DNA of 64,000 nucleotides, taken from contig NZ_JARAJZ010000007.1 of NCBI RefSeq assembly GCF_028765345.1, positions 1-64,000 on the forward strand, read 5' to 3'. The stretch's first letter is position 1, and every line of letters begins with the position of its first letter. The translations under genes were made by a program, and so were the position numbers. The notes under the pieces were generated by a model that was not told where the DNA came from, made no database searches, and saw only the letters and a program-made list of their open reading frames with translations. Shown in pieces: positions 43,592-52,425 of this stretch. The stretch is from Sporolactobacillus sp. CQH2019 (GTDB lineage: Bacteria; Bacillota; Bacilli; Bacillales; Sporolactobacillaceae).

Positions 43592-44710
43592 ATGGATGAC
43601 AAACTGAAGGTTGGAATTCTTGGGGGAACGGGCTTTGTCGGACAGAGATTCATCACCCTGCTCGAAAACCATCCTTTTTTTGAAGTGGCGGCCATAGCGG
43701 CAAGTCCCCGGTCCGCCGGCAGGACATATGAAGAAGCGGTTAAAAATCGATGGAAGCTGAATATCCCCATACCGGATTCCGTGAAGACTATTCGGGTGAA
43801 AGATGTTCATGAAGTCGATGAAATCAGCAAAGAAGTGGATTTTGTCTTTTGTGCGGTTGATATGCCTAAGGCTGAAATAAGGGAACTGGAGGAACAGTAT
43901 GCGAAAGCGGAAGTTCCTGTAATCTCGAATAATTCTGCCCATCGGCTGACTCCGGATGTCCCGATGGTGATTCCGGAAATCAACAGCGATCATTTGAGAA
44001 TCATTGAAAGTCAGAAAGAACGTCTGGGCACAAAATACGGTTTTATCGCCGTGAAACCGAACTGCTCGATTCAGAGCTATGTCCCGCCGCTGCACGCATT
44101 GAAAGAGTTTGAACCGACCGATGTGATTGTCAGCACTTATCAGGCCATTTCCGGTGCCGGAAAAACGTTCAAAGACTGGCCGGAAATGAATGACAATGTC
44201 ATTCCTTTTATAAGCGGGGAAGAAGAGAAGAGTGAAAAGGAACCGATGAAGATATGGGGAAGAATTGAGGGCGACGGCATTGTGAATGCCTCTTCTCCAA
44301 GAATCAGCACTCAATGTATCCGCGTTCCGGTCTCAGACGGCCATCTGGCGACGGTTTTTGTCACTTTTAAACATAAACCGACAAAAGAACAGATTCTTGA
44401 GCGGTGGGCGTCATACAGCGGAAAACCGCAGGAATTGAAGCTGCCGACTGCCCCCCGGCAGTTCCTGAAATACATGACCGAAGACGATCGGCCCCAGACA
44501 AATCTGGACAGAGATTTTGAAAACGGCATGGGAATCACGATCGGCAGACTGCGCGAAGACACAATCTTTGACTATAAATTCGTCTGTCTGTCTCACAATA
44601 CGCTGAGAGGAGCGGCTGGCGGCGGGCTGCTCACGGCGGAACTGCTGAAGAGCGAAGGCTATCTTATTTCCAGAGAAATAAAGAAAGCCGGACTGTCGAC
44701 CAGTCTCTGA
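43592..44710 (+). CDS. asd: Aspartate-semialdehyde dehydrogenase (archaeal/fungal-type subfamily)
   Basis: A 372-residue NADP-dependent enzyme reducing 4-aspartyl phosphate to aspartate semialdehyde, the branch point for lysine/diaminopimelate, threonine and methionine. NADP motif GILGGTGFVGQRF (8-20); catalytic Cys158 in VKPNCSIQSYVPPL; the long form and the GRLREDTIFDYKFVCLSHNT ending fit the subfamily common in archaea, fungi and some Firmicutes. ATG 43592 follows AGAGGG at 8 nt. Single gene with its own terminator. The common bacterial asd may also exist elsewhere. Confidence 0.92.
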   Translation: MDDKLKVGILGGTGFVGQRFITLLENHPFFEVAAIAASPRSAGRTYEEAVKNRWKLNIPIPDSVKTIRVKDVHEVDEISKEVDFVFCAVDMPKAEIRELEEQYAKAEVPVISNNSAHRLTPDVPMVIPEINSDHLRIIESQKERLGTKYGFIAVKPNCSIQSYVPPLHALKEFEPTDVIVSTYQAISGAGKTFKDWPEMNDNVIPFISGEEEKSEKEPMKIWGRIEGDGIVNASSPRISTQCIRVPVSDGHLATVFVTFKHKPTKEQILERWASYSGKPQELKLPTAPRQFLKYMTEDDRPQTNLDRDFENGMGITIGRLREDTIFDYKFVCLSHNTLRGAAGGGLLTAELLKSEGYLISREIKKAGLSTSL

Positions 44711-44731
44711 GGCCTAATTAATAAGAGCTGT

Positions 44732-44766
44732 TCAAAAAGGAAGGCAATTCGGGCCTTCCTTTTTGA
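44732..44766 (+). terminator. Intrinsic terminator of asd
   Basis: TCAAAAAGGAAGGC (44732-44745) pairs exactly with GCCTTCCTTTTTGA (44753-44766), giving a U-run inside the right arm. It lies 21 nt after the stop. Confidence 0.92.
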
Positions 44767-45100
44767 TATGACTGAATCGATCCGGAGTAAGGGTCGGAGA
44801 ACGGCAGCAGAGAGAAATAGAAATGGAATTTAGTATCATTGCCGGGCGGGTATTGGAAGTCTTTGATAAATCAAAGTCAGTTTAAGCCGGAATGTGATTT
44901 CAAAAGGTCTTGTTCGAATGACGGTCACGCGGTTATGACGGAGAAAACGGGGGTTGCTGTGCGCCGGTCTTCCTTTTTTGCTGCCGAAAAAAAGGAAGGA
45001 CAGTGAACGACAGAGGCTTTTTGTACTTCTGCTGTTTAAGGACACAGCGGAACACCTTTCAAAGAGATCCCGGAGGTCGGGAAGGAAGCATTTTAATAAA
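44767..45100. other. Intergenic region
   Basis: An in-frame extension of the following GNAT gene reaches back to 44954 but has no ribosome binding site, so it is not taken as coding. No repeats or palindromes of note. Confidence 0.35.
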
Positions 45101-45586
45101 ATGGATCCATCAAAAATTAGTTTGGCTTTTTACTCAGATGAATACAGCGAGGCTGTCCGACGGTATGTCATAAAAGAGCTGCATTTTACCGGTTCTCCTC
45201 AAGAGGCCGTTGAAACATGTAAAAGGGAATCCGATCGGTATGCGATTCTGGTTTTAGACGAGGAAACGGTTGTCGGTTTTTTTGTTCTGCATGGCCGGGC
45301 AGGTGCGAAAAAATACACAAATAATCGCAAAGCGCTTCTTCTCCGCACCTTTTCGATTGACAGCCGTTTTCAGGGAAAAGGATATGGAAGACGGACGATC
45401 GCTCTGCTTGATATATTTGTGAAGGAGCATTTCCCTAATACAGATGAGGTTGTACTGGGCGTGAATCATGCGAATGTTGCGGCTCAGAAGCTTTATCTGC
45501 ATCACGGGTTTGCTGACACCTGCCGAAGGGTCACGGGCATTCACGGAGAACAACTGGTATTATCCAAAAGGCTTGGTCGGAAGTAG
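45101..45586 (+). CDS. GNAT family N-acetyltransferase
   Basis: A 161-residue acetyltransferase: FSIDSRFQGKGYGRRTIALL (acetyl-CoA binding motif A) and HANVAAQKLYLHHGFADT (motif B). ATG 45101 has AAGGAAG 12 nt upstream and matches the usual family N-terminus; the longer frame adds 49 residues unlike the family. Substrate unknown, perhaps a small amine. Stands alone. Confidence 0.87.
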   Translation: MDPSKISLAFYSDEYSEAVRRYVIKELHFTGSPQEAVETCKRESDRYAILVLDEETVVGFFVLHGRAGAKKYTNNRKALLLRTFSIDSRFQGKGYGRRTIALLDIFVKEHFPNTDEVVLGVNHANVAAQKLYLHHGFADTCRRVTGIHGEQLVLSKRLGRK

Positions 45587-45631
45587 AAACTACGCTGAAG
45601 AAGATAATGCACACGAATACGTACAGGGACT

Positions 45632-45736
45632 ATGCGGTCTAAAGGAAAAGAAGCAATATCGGGAGCCGGCAGAGGGATTGGTAAGGTTATTGCCCTATAT
45701 GATGAGAACGGAGCAGTTATTGTTTGTACAGCCTGA
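45632..45736 (+). pseudogene. Short-chain dehydrogenase fragment
   Basis: A 34-codon frame from ATG 45632 encodes SGAGRGIGKVIALYDENGAV, the nucleotide-binding GxxxGIG start of a short-chain dehydrogenase/reductase, then stops at TGA 45734-45736. Everything after the first beta-alpha-beta unit is missing. A deletion relic. Confidence 0.7.
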
Positions 45737-45939
45737 ACCGAACAGAGTGAATTCTCAGGCAGTAAACGGCACCCAAATAGTTTGTAATCCCAGCCATATG
45801 TAAGTGCTCGTTAAGATAAATTTTTCACAAAATAAAAAAAGTGCAAAGATTTGGCTGAATTTAATGGATAATTGGCGAAAGGTGAAGTTAGTGTCTGATC
45901 CAGGCACCACTCAAAAAATCGTCGCGAGGAGAGATATCG

Positions 45940-46278
45940 ATGACCGCGGAACAGTTGAAAAAACAACGTCAGACCTACAATAAAAAATTAATCGAAGCAG
46001 ATTCTTTTTTTAAAGAATTTAGTACTTTGGATGAAAAAGCTTACGCTGAAGGAGCAATAAGTAAAAAGAACAAAGAGTTAATGGGCCTAGCGATTTCGGT
46101 GGCTACCCGCTGTAATGAGTGTATTTTTTATCATCTGGAAACTTCGATGAACGCCGAAGCCACTTTTGATGAGATCATGGAAGCAATAAAAATTGGTGTT
46201 ATTGGCGGAGGTTCGATTACTTACCCAAATGCGAGATTTGCGTTGAAAATAATTGAAAAATTGATGAAAGAGAAATAA
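45940..46278 (+). CDS. Carboxymuconolactone decarboxylase/AhpD-like protein
   Basis: A 112-residue all-helical protein with the AhpD-type redox motif Cys58-x-x-Cys61-x3-His65 (ATRCNECIFYHLE). This CxxCxxxH signature indicates peroxidase-like or alkylhydroperoxidase-type activity rather than lactone decarboxylation. ATG 45940 follows AGGAGAGA at 5 nt. A retropepsin-like pseudogene starts right after it. Confidence 0.88.
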   Translation: MTAEQLKKQRQTYNKKLIEADSFFKEFSTLDEKAYAEGAISKKNKELMGLAISVATRCNECIFYHLETSMNAEATFDEIMEAIKIGVIGGGSITYPNARFALKIIEKLMKEK

Positions 46279-46283
46279 CTTTG

Positions 46284-46629
46284 AGAAAATCAGGAACGTC
46301 CAATTTCGATGCAAGATCCGGAAACTCGAAGAAGTATTGTTAGATACAGGGCCTGCCGGAACAATTTTTAATGCGCATAGAGTTGAAAGGTTAGGAGTAC
46401 CCCTGAAGCGGATGCTGTCGTGGACACAGTAAGAGGGGTTGAGTATGTTTATACTAAGATTTTTGCTGCGGTTTGTTTTGAAGGGGTCTGCCTGAAAAAA
46501 TTTCAGGCAGAAGTTGGGAGTATAGATTATGGAATGAACATTGACGGGATTTTGAGATTTGACTTTATCCAGCACATACAATTTATTATAGATAACAAGG
46601 CTATGCGTGCGTATTCTTTAAAAAAATGA
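46284..46629 (+). pseudogene. Retropepsin-like aspartic protease, frameshifted
   Basis: Two frames together encode a roughly 115-residue aspartyl-protease fold. The first contains EEVLLDTGPAGTIFNAHRVE with the DTG catalytic motif and VERLGVPL. The second contains EADAVVDTVRGVEYVYTKIF and NIDGILRFDFIQ to the stop at 46629. One base is missing at about 46404 (expected VPLEADAVV). There is also no start codon in the first frame, so the 5' end may be lost. It was probably a small bacterial aspartic protease related to COG3577/PF13650. Confidence 0.75.
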
Positions 46630-46678
46630 TAGGTTCCAAAACAGAAAACTGCCACATAATTATGAGGTGATTTCTTTT

Positions 46679-46732
46679 ATGAAAAAAATGAATGAGTCTC
46701 TTAATTTTTGCGGGAGATCTTGCGATAAAATC
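46679..46732 (+). CDS. Possible small peptide or broken ORF
   Basis: GAGGTGATTT lies just before ATG 46679, which opens only 17 codons (MKKMNESLNFCGRSCDKI). If one base is dropped near 46712 the frame continues AGDLAIKSEKYKNRRTISAY for about 40 more codons. So this is either a tiny CxxxC peptide or, more likely, a frameshifted small gene. Not recognised. Confidence 0.3.
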
Positions 46733-46955
46733 TGAAAAATATAAGAACCGAAGGACAATTTCGGCATATTCGCGTATGACGCTTATTGGTATAATAAATA
46801 CAAAGGAATTTAACAGAGTCATCGGAAAGAGCCTGCTTTTCTGCTGTCGCCTGTGACATTCATTGGTATTGCAAATCAATGTGTCGTTTTAATTTTCAGA
46901 TGGCGATTCGAAACAGTTCATTGAGAGTACAGGACATCATAAGAAGGTCATTTTC

Positions 46956-47585
46956 ATGATTAAACTGATTATTTTTGACTACGACGGTGTGATCGTCGAT
47001 TCTTTGTTTGCCGTCTATGATATTTATCTGACAATCGGAAAGAAACTCAATGTAGTGATGCCGGCTACAATCGATGCGTTTAAAAAAATATATACGGATG
47101 ATTTTCGGGAATGCTACAGGCATCTTGGTATCGTTGATGAAAATCAAAAAAAGGCTGTCAAAATTTTTAAAGAAGAATTGGAGAAAAAAACGCCGCAACT
47201 TTTTCAGGGGATCAGAGAGGTTTTGACCTGGGCGAGTCATGACTACCGTCTAGTTCTTGTTTCTTCGAATTACACCCATGAAGTGATAAAGAATCTGGAA
47301 AATGAAGGTATAAGGAAATATTTTGCGCTGGTTGAGGGAAACAGTGCCATTGATAAGTCTGAAAAATTCGGCCATGTGTTAAAGACATTTGATGTGGCTC
47401 CGGATGAAGCGATCGTCATTGGCGATCGAACGGCCGATTTGCTTTCTGCACAGGAGACAAATATAAAGAATGTTATCTTAGTGGATTATGGATACGGCTA
47501 CGACCGAACAAAATTTCACAATCAAATGACGGTGAATCAGCCTCTCGATTTGATTAGCTTAATTAAAGCGATTGATGATAAGTGA
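46956..47585 (+). CDS. HAD family hydrolase (phosphoglycolate phosphatase-like)
   Basis: A 209-residue HAD-I phosphatase. Motif I FDYDGVIVDS (Asp8, Asp10), motif II LVSSN, lysine in KSEKFGHVL and motif IV IVIGDRTADL. The helical cap between motif I and II fits Gph/beta-phosphoglucomutase-like enzymes. Substrate unknown. ATG 46956 follows AAGAAGGTC at 7 nt. Single gene. Confidence 0.9.
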   Translation: MIKLIIFDYDGVIVDSLFAVYDIYLTIGKKLNVVMPATIDAFKKIYTDDFRECYRHLGIVDENQKKAVKIFKEELEKKTPQLFQGIREVLTWASHDYRLVLVSSNYTHEVIKNLENEGIRKYFALVEGNSAIDKSEKFGHVLKTFDVAPDEAIVIGDRTADLLSAQETNIKNVILVDYGYGYDRTKFHNQMTVNQPLDLISLIKAIDDK

Positions 47586-47716
47586 ATATCGGGTAGTGGC
47601 CTAATGTCCGTTTGTTCGTATTGATTTGGCCTTTGCATTTGATCTGTTTTTTTACTCCCGGGTATGATCAAAAACAAACCGGGAAAAGATGGCAGCGACA
47701 GAGGGAGGCGCCTCTT

Positions 47717-48325
47717 GTGAAGCTAATTCCGGAATCCCGCTTTTTGAAGGACTATTTACAGGAAACGGACATTATTGACTGTTCCCATCCTTCAATTATT
47801 AATGCAGGAAGAAAATTATTCGGACAGGGACAATCTGATCTGGAGAAATCAAAGACAGCTTTTGAATTTGTCCGCGACTGCATCCACCATTCCTGGGATA
47901 TACAGCATACGCGTGTCACCTGCATGGCATCGGATGTTCTTAAATGGAAAGAGGGAATCTGTTATGCAAAGTCTCATTTGTTGGCTGCATTACTAAGATC
48001 TCAAGGCATACCGGCGGGTTTTTGCTATCAGAGACTGATGCTTTTTGATACTCCTGAAAAGGGATATTGTCTTCACGCTCTAAATGCCATTTTCATCAGG
48101 CAATTGCACAAATGGATTCGTCTGGACGCTCGGGGAAATAAAAAAGGAATTGACGCACAATTTTCGACGGACCGTGAGATTCTTGCTTTTTCAGTTCACG
48201 ACCGTTTAGGAGAGAAAGACTATCCGGTCATTTACAGCCATCCTCATCCCAACACGGTCAATGCGTTATTGAAAAATGATGATGCTCTGAATATGTATCT
48301 TCATCATTTGCCTAGTGACATTTGA
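47717..48325 (+). CDS. Transglutaminase-like protein
   Basis: A 202-residue protein with the transglutaminase-like cysteine-protease fold: Cys82 in WKEGICYAKSHLLAALLRSQ, His120 in GYCLHALNA and Asp137 in KWIRLDARG form the expected Cys-His-Asp triad. The start is GTG 47717, 8 nt after GAGGGAGG; the 35-residue upstream extension has no ribosome binding site. Such proteins may be amidases or proteases; no partner gene suggests the substrate. Confidence 0.88.
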   Translation: MKLIPESRFLKDYLQETDIIDCSHPSIINAGRKLFGQGQSDLEKSKTAFEFVRDCIHHSWDIQHTRVTCMASDVLKWKEGICYAKSHLLAALLRSQGIPAGFCYQRLMLFDTPEKGYCLHALNAIFIRQLHKWIRLDARGNKKGIDAQFSTDREILAFSVHDRLGEKDYPVIYSHPHPNTVNALLKNDDALNMYLHHLPSDI

Positions 48326-48587
48326 TGAACATGAAAAAGAAGAGATTAACGATACGTGATCTTTTTTATAGAAGAGATAGTTATAGGGTATAGGATTCTG
48401 CGGCGCGGGAGCCTGTGGCCGCGCACATCTCTTTTGCACTTTTTCTTAGCAAGCCGGATGAGGGAGAGAGGGATGGAAAGCGAAATACGCCGCCGTTTCG
48501 AAGGGAGGGCGGCGACGTATCTTCCGGCAGACGTACCCGTCAGTAGGGAAATACCTAATCAGAGCTATCAGGTTCGTATAACCATCT

Positions 48588-49349
48588 TCATACTGCTTTA
48601 CGTTTATAGACCCGCATGGCGAAAACGTAGGCAACAACAAGAATGCCCAAACACCAGGCGAGCGCAGTCCAGATGTCGTTGCCGACAGGCTGCCGGGCAA
48701 GCAGGGAACGTATTGCATTGACGATTGCGGTGACCGGCTGGTTTTCGGCGAAGGCGCGGATCGGTCCGGGCATGGACGAGGTGGGCACAAACGCCGAACT
48801 GATGAACGGCAGGAAGATAAGCGGATAGGAAAAGGCGCTCGCACCATCCACCGATTTTGCGGTCAGTCCGGGAATCACGGCGATCCAGGTCAGGGCCAGC
48901 GTAACCAGTGCGAGGATACCTGCCACGGCCAGCCATGGTAATATCCCCGCCGACGAACGAAAGCCCATAATCAAAGCTACAAGAATGATGATGATAACCG
49001 AAAGGGCGTTTGAGACCAGCGAAGTCAGCACATGCCCCCACAGCACGGAGGAACGCGCGATCGGCATCGAGTAGAAGCGTTCGAAAATGCCCCGCTGTTT
49101 ATCCATGACCAGGCGGACAGCCGTGTAGGATATGCCGGTGGCAATCGCAATCAGCAGGATGCCGGGCAGCAGGTAATTCACGTAATTATCCGTGCCGGTT
49201 TTTATCGCTCCGCCGAACACATAGACAAACAGCAGCATCATTGCGATCGGCATAATGGCAACCGTGATGATGGTGTCCATACTGCGGAAAATATGGCGCA
49301 TGGAACGGCCAAGCATCACGCTCGTATCGCTGAAAAAATGTCTGTTCAT
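48588..49349 (-). CDS. ABC-2 type drug-exporter permease
   Basis: A 253-residue membrane protein with six hydrophobic segments and the ABC-2 signature region (FERFYSMPIARSSVLWGHVL; FLPFISSAFVPTSSMPGPIR). It is the DrrB-like permease partner of the ATPase encoded immediately upstream (ATPase stop at 49352). Last gene of a five-gene minus-strand operon with padR and two DUF1048 genes. It probably exports a hydrophobic antibiotic-like compound. GC content is visibly higher than in flanking genes. Confidence 0.92.
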   Translation of the reverse strand: MNRHFFSDTSVMLGRSMRHIFRSMDTIITVAIMPIAMMLLFVYVFGGAIKTGTDNYVNYLLPGILLIAIATGISYTAVRLVMDKQRGIFERFYSMPIARSSVLWGHVLTSLVSNALSVIIIILVALIMGFRSSAGILPWLAVAGILALVTLALTWIAVIPGLTAKSVDGASAFSYPLIFLPFISSAFVPTSSMPGPIRAFAENQPVTAIVNAIRSLLARQPVGNDIWTALAWCLGILVVAYVFAMRVYKRKAV

Positions 49350-49351
49350 CG

Positions 49352-50110
49352 TTATTTTTCCTCCTTCTTGCCGACGATTGCGAGGAAGATTTCTTCGAGC
49401 GTCGGCTGTTTTTCCACATATTCCACCTTTGCGGGCGGAAACAGCTTTTTCAGCTCTTCAAGCGTGCCGCTCACGATAATTCGTCCCTCATGCAGAATTG
49501 CAATTCGATCCGCAAGCTGCTCGGCTTCCTCCAGATACTGCGTGGTCAGGAACACGGTCGTGCCGCTGTCGGCAAGCTCTTTTACCGTCTTCCAGACCTC
49601 GATGCGCGCCTCAGGGTCAAGCCCGGTGGTCGGTTCGTCAAGAAAAATAAGCCTCGGTTTTCCGATCAGGCTCATGGCGATATCGAGCTTGCGGCGCATA
49701 CCGCCCGAATAGGTGGAAACCCTGCGGTCGGCGGCCTCGGCCAGGCCGAAGCGTTTCAGTAAATCATCGGCGATCTGCCGCGGATTTTGGAGGTGGCGCA
49801 GCCTGGCGATCATGATCAGATTTTCCCGCCCGGTCAATATTTCGTCTACGGCGGCGAATTGCCCGGTCAGGCTGATCGATTGGCGCACATCGTCGGGCTT
49901 TGCTGCAACGTCGAAGCCGTTTACGGCGGCGGTTCCGCCGTCCTGTTTAAGCAGCGTGGTAAGGATCTTAACAATCGTCGTCTTGCCGGCGCCGTTGGAG
50001 CCGAGCAGGGCGAAAACCTCACCTCGCTTCACGTCAAATTCGACGCCCTTCAGGACTTCCGTGTCCTTGAAAGATTTCTGCAGGCCTTTCACTTCAATGG
50101 CTTTTTCCAT
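49352..50110 (-). CDS. ABC transporter ATP-binding protein (DrrA-like)
   Basis: A 252-residue ATPase. Walker A GSNGAGKTT (37-45), Q-loop in ISLTGQFAAVDE, signature YSGGMRRKLDIA, Walker B LIFLDEPTTGLDP and the DrrA-type C-terminal LEEIFL. ATG 50110 follows AAGGAGGATC. Its start overlaps the end of the second DUF1048 gene by 17 bp and its stop is followed at once by the permease, so translation is coupled. Confidence 0.94.
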   Translation of the reverse strand: MEKAIEVKGLQKSFKDTEVLKGVEFDVKRGEVFALLGSNGAGKTTIVKILTTLLKQDGGTAAVNGFDVAAKPDDVRQSISLTGQFAAVDEILTGRENLIMIARLRHLQNPRQIADDLLKRFGLAEAADRRVSTYSGGMRRKLDIAMSLIGKPRLIFLDEPTTGLDPEARIEVWKTVKELADSGTTVFLTTQYLEEAEQLADRIAILHEGRIIVSGTLEELKKLFPPAKVEYVEKQPTLEEIFLAIVGKKEEK

Positions 50111-50468
50111 CGCGAGATCCTCCTTCCTTATCCGTAACCTTTTTCATGGCCTTGTTCACTTCATGGTTAACAGATTCCTGATAGATGTCAGCGTAAGTTT
50201 TTGAATCTTTGATTAGATCGTCGCAGAAAGCTGCTACGTCCCTGCCTGTCACCTCGAGCACGCCTTTCCCCAGGGCCGCGCCTTCTTCAAAAAGATCGAC
50301 AATCCCCGACAGCAAACCTATCCCGTCGGTTAGTTCAACAGGGCCGACCTTAAAAAGATATTTTTGAATCTCTTTATAAACAATCTGATAATCTTGCGGG
50401 AGCGCTTTGACGCGCGCCATGTGCGCCCGCCATTCTTTTTTGCCTTCGATGATATCCTGTATGCTCAT
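50094..50468 (-). CDS. DUF1048 family protein (second copy)
   Basis: A 124-residue helical protein starting IQDIIEGKKEWRAHMARVKA with PQDYQIVYKEIQKYLF. DUF1048 proteins accompany PadR-controlled ABC exporters in Firmicutes; the function is not known. It is a diverged paralogue of the preceding gene (shared pattern LPxDYQxxxxxI, FxxDL/ALxGE). It overlaps the ATPase gene. Confidence 0.85.
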   Translation of the reverse strand: MSIQDIIEGKKEWRAHMARVKALPQDYQIVYKEIQKYLFKVGPVELTDGIGLLSGIVDLFEEGAALGKGVLEVTGRDVAAFCDDLIKDSKTYADIYQESVNHEVNKAMKKVTDKEGGSRDGKSH

Positions 50469-50477
50469 TTTGTCCTC

Positions 50478-50825
50478 CTATTTGCCTAATTTTTTAGCGA
50501 TATTATTATTGAGTTGCTCGCGCCACTTATCGCGAAAAGACTTGGCTCCTTCTTCGCCGGCCAGCGCTGAACAGAAGCCTTTGATATCGTCGCCCAATAC
50601 TTCCCGGGCACTTTGACCGTCCGCTGCCGCCTCTTCGAGCAGGCCAAGCACACCGTCAAGAATCGGCATGAGGTTGCGGCCGGTGAAATCTGAGTGCGGC
50701 CAAAGATTGGCCTTGATTTTTTCCCATGCCGCTTGATAATCTGCCGGCAGTTTTTTGGCTCGCGATTCAAAAGTTTTCAATTCTTTAGTCATGTCGCTGC
50801 CTGTGACTTTTTCCCAAAAATTCAT
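50478..50825 (-). CDS. DUF1048 family protein (first copy)
   Basis: A 115-residue helical protein (MNFWEKVTGSDMTKELKTFE, LPADYQAAWEKIKANLWP, DDIKGFCSALAGE). Same family as the next gene. Its start overlaps the padR stop (ATGA at 50822-50825), so it is tightly coupled to the regulator. A role as cytoplasmic adaptor or sensor for the exporter is inference. Confidence 0.85.
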   Translation of the reverse strand: MNFWEKVTGSDMTKELKTFESRAKKLPADYQAAWEKIKANLWPHSDFTGRNLMPILDGVLGLLEEAAADGQSAREVLGDDIKGFCSALAGEEGAKSFRDKWREQLNNNIAKKLGK

Positions 50826-51151
50826 TGCTTTTCCTCCTTTAACTCATTAATTTTTGATGATACGAACTCCCATTTTTTCCAGAACTTCCGCAGTTCCTCG
50901 TGCCCCGCGTCGTTAAGCACGAAAAACTTTCGCGGCGGCCCTTTGTCGGAGGGCTTTTTGGTGACCTCTACCAGCTTGCTTCTTTCCAGCCGAACCAGGA
51001 TGGTGTACACCGTTCCCTCCACAACATCCGTGAAGCCGAGGGCGTTCAGCCGCCGCGTGATTTCGTAGCCGTAGGTTTCTTTGCGGCTTATAATTTCCAG
51101 GACGCAGCCTTCAAGCACGCCTTTAAGCATTTCCGTTAGGTTTTTCAGCAC
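50822..51151 (-). CDS. PadR family regulator of the ABC exporter operon
   Basis: A 109-residue PadR-type repressor: EMLKGVLEGCVLEIISRKET, YGYEITRRLNALGF, EGTVYTILVRLERSKLVEV and KGPPRKFFVLNDAG. GTG 51151 is the likely start, with a modest GGGGCGA site. It leads padR-DUF1048-DUF1048-ATPase-permease. A palindrome (51192-51211) about 40 nt upstream is the probable autoregulatory operator. Confidence 0.9.
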   Translation of the reverse strand: MLKNLTEMLKGVLEGCVLEIISRKETYGYEITRRLNALGFTDVVEGTVYTILVRLERSKLVEVTKKPSDKGPPRKFFVLNDAGHEELRKFWKKWEFVSSKINELKEEKQ

Positions 51152-51191
51152 AATCGCCCCACTATTCCGTATGACTTATATTCTGTATCAC

Positions 51192-51211
51192 TTACTACAA
51201 CTATATAGTAA
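51192..51211 (-). promoter_or_regulatory. PadR operator of the ABC operon
   Basis: TTACTA (51192-51197) and TAGTAA (51206-51211) form an inverted repeat around CAACTATA, in the AT-rich promoter region of the padR-led operon. Position and shape are typical for PadR repressors; binding is inferred. Confidence 0.6.
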
Positions 51212-51544
51212 TACGCAATAGATGGCTTGTCAATGGCGGTTGTTCTAATAATGAATTTCCTCTAAAACGCAAAAGGCATACCGGCAAGCAGGGCTACAGC
51301 TGCCTATCTTTATTCGAGTGCAAAATAATCCGATTGTTTCCGCCAATAAAAATGGCGCACGTTCTGGATGGCTCAGTTTCGCATAATCTTCGCTTATCGT
51401 AAGATAAAGATTTGACCTCAATAGGAAATCTCTGCCCGGCCGGGTGCTGGTTATTCTCTGAAATGACAGGTGGTCGATCCGAGACGCCGAAAACGGCCGA
51501 TAGGACCGCAAATCCAGCCGGAAGGGAACCCAAATTTTCCGGGC
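51212..51544. other. Region between the two PadR modules
   Basis: A minus-strand frame (51294-51533) of 79 codons, containing LSYDKRRLCETEPSRTCAIF, follows the pentapeptide gene. Its codon use looks coding-like, but it has no ribosome binding site and I do not recognise it; it may be a relic. Nothing else is seen. Confidence 0.3.
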
Positions 51545-52411
51545 CTAAATGACAGTAACTTTTGATAGATCGGCTTTTGCACCTTTGAGCGCAGCATAGG
51601 TCAGCTTATCCATCATCGCACCGTCAAAGCAGATAGTTTTAATGGCGCGGTAATACTTTTTGGAAAAAGTAATCGGTGCAAGGAAGGATACATTTTTGAA
51701 CGTCGCCCCTCCAAACATCGCTTCGTTCAGCGCCGCTTTGTCGAACTTGACGCCGATAAATGTCTGCCCGTCGAGGCACAGGCCCCGCAGGTCGGAATAT
51801 TTGAAGTCTACGCCGTCAAAGGTACAGTTTTCAAATAGGGTTTTTCTGAGATCGGTCATTGTCAGTTTGACGTCGGTCAGTTTTACGTCTGCAAATTTGG
51901 CCCCGTTCAGATCCGACGTGCTGATATTGGTGCGGACAAGAATCGATTGCCGGAAACTGGTATCTCTGAGATCGCTGGCGTATAGCGTGCAGTCAGTCAG
52001 GTTCGCACCATCGAAATTGGCTTCGCGCAAAGCGCTGGCGGCGAACGAGCTGCCGGTTAAATCTGCACCCGAAAAGTCGGAGCCGCGCAAAGCGCTCCCT
52101 TTAAATTTTCCTTTATGTGCGGTAACGCCGGCAAAATCGCTTTTCTGCAGATCGCTCGCGTTGAAGTTTATCAGCGCCTGCCGCTCCAGCGAGCGAGAAG
52201 AGTTGGCAACTTCCTGTACCGTTTGCTCAATATCGCCGATGCTGTCGACCGTCATCTGGAAAGCCGTTTCATCGTCCTTGCCCTCGTCCCTGAGCTCGCG
52301 GAACCGCTCCTGCAGATCGGTGAGCAGGTCAGCCTTCAATTCGGCAACACTTTTTACTCCATCATAAGGCGCGAAAACGTCATTCAAATAATCCGTTAAC
52401 TTTTCATTCAT
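51545..52411 (-). CDS. Pentapeptide-repeat protein with N-terminal DUF1700/HAAS-like helical domain
   Basis: A 288-residue protein. Residues 1-75 (KLTDYLNDVFAPYDGVKSVA, then LKADLLTDLQERFREL, DDETAFQMTVDSIGDIEQ) are the short helical domain usually fused to membrane proteins in PadR operons. From about residue 85 come some 30 A(D/N)LXX pentapeptides (DLQKSDFAG, ALRGSDFSGADLTGSSF), predicting a right-handed quadrilateral beta helix. Such helices mimic DNA and can shield gyrase from quinolones, but the role here is unknown. ATG 52411 follows GAGGAGA at 9 nt. It overlaps or abuts the padR gene upstream. Confidence 0.9.
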   Translation of the reverse strand: MNEKLTDYLNDVFAPYDGVKSVAELKADLLTDLQERFRELRDEGKDDETAFQMTVDSIGDIEQTVQEVANSSRSLERQALINFNASDLQKSDFAGVTAHKGKFKGSALRGSDFSGADLTGSSFAASALREANFDGANLTDCTLYASDLRDTSFRQSILVRTNISTSDLNGAKFADVKLTDVKLTMTDLRKTLFENCTFDGVDFKYSDLRGLCLDGQTFIGVKFDKAALNEAMFGGATFKNVSFLAPITFSKKYYRAIKTICFDGAMMDKLTYAALKGAKADLSKVTVI

Positions 52412-52425
52412 AACATCCGATCTCC

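Noticed and set aside
43400-44314. Long minus-strand ORF opposite asd
   Set aside because: It is the antisense shadow of the well-conserved aspartate-semialdehyde dehydrogenase gene.
48356-48721. Plus-strand ORF opposite the ABC permease end
   Set aside because: No ribosome binding site, and about a third of it overlaps the permease gene in antisense.
49032-50204. Plus-strand ORFs opposite the ABC transporter genes
   Set aside because: Antisense frames caused by higher GC content; the minus-strand proteins have full Walker motifs.
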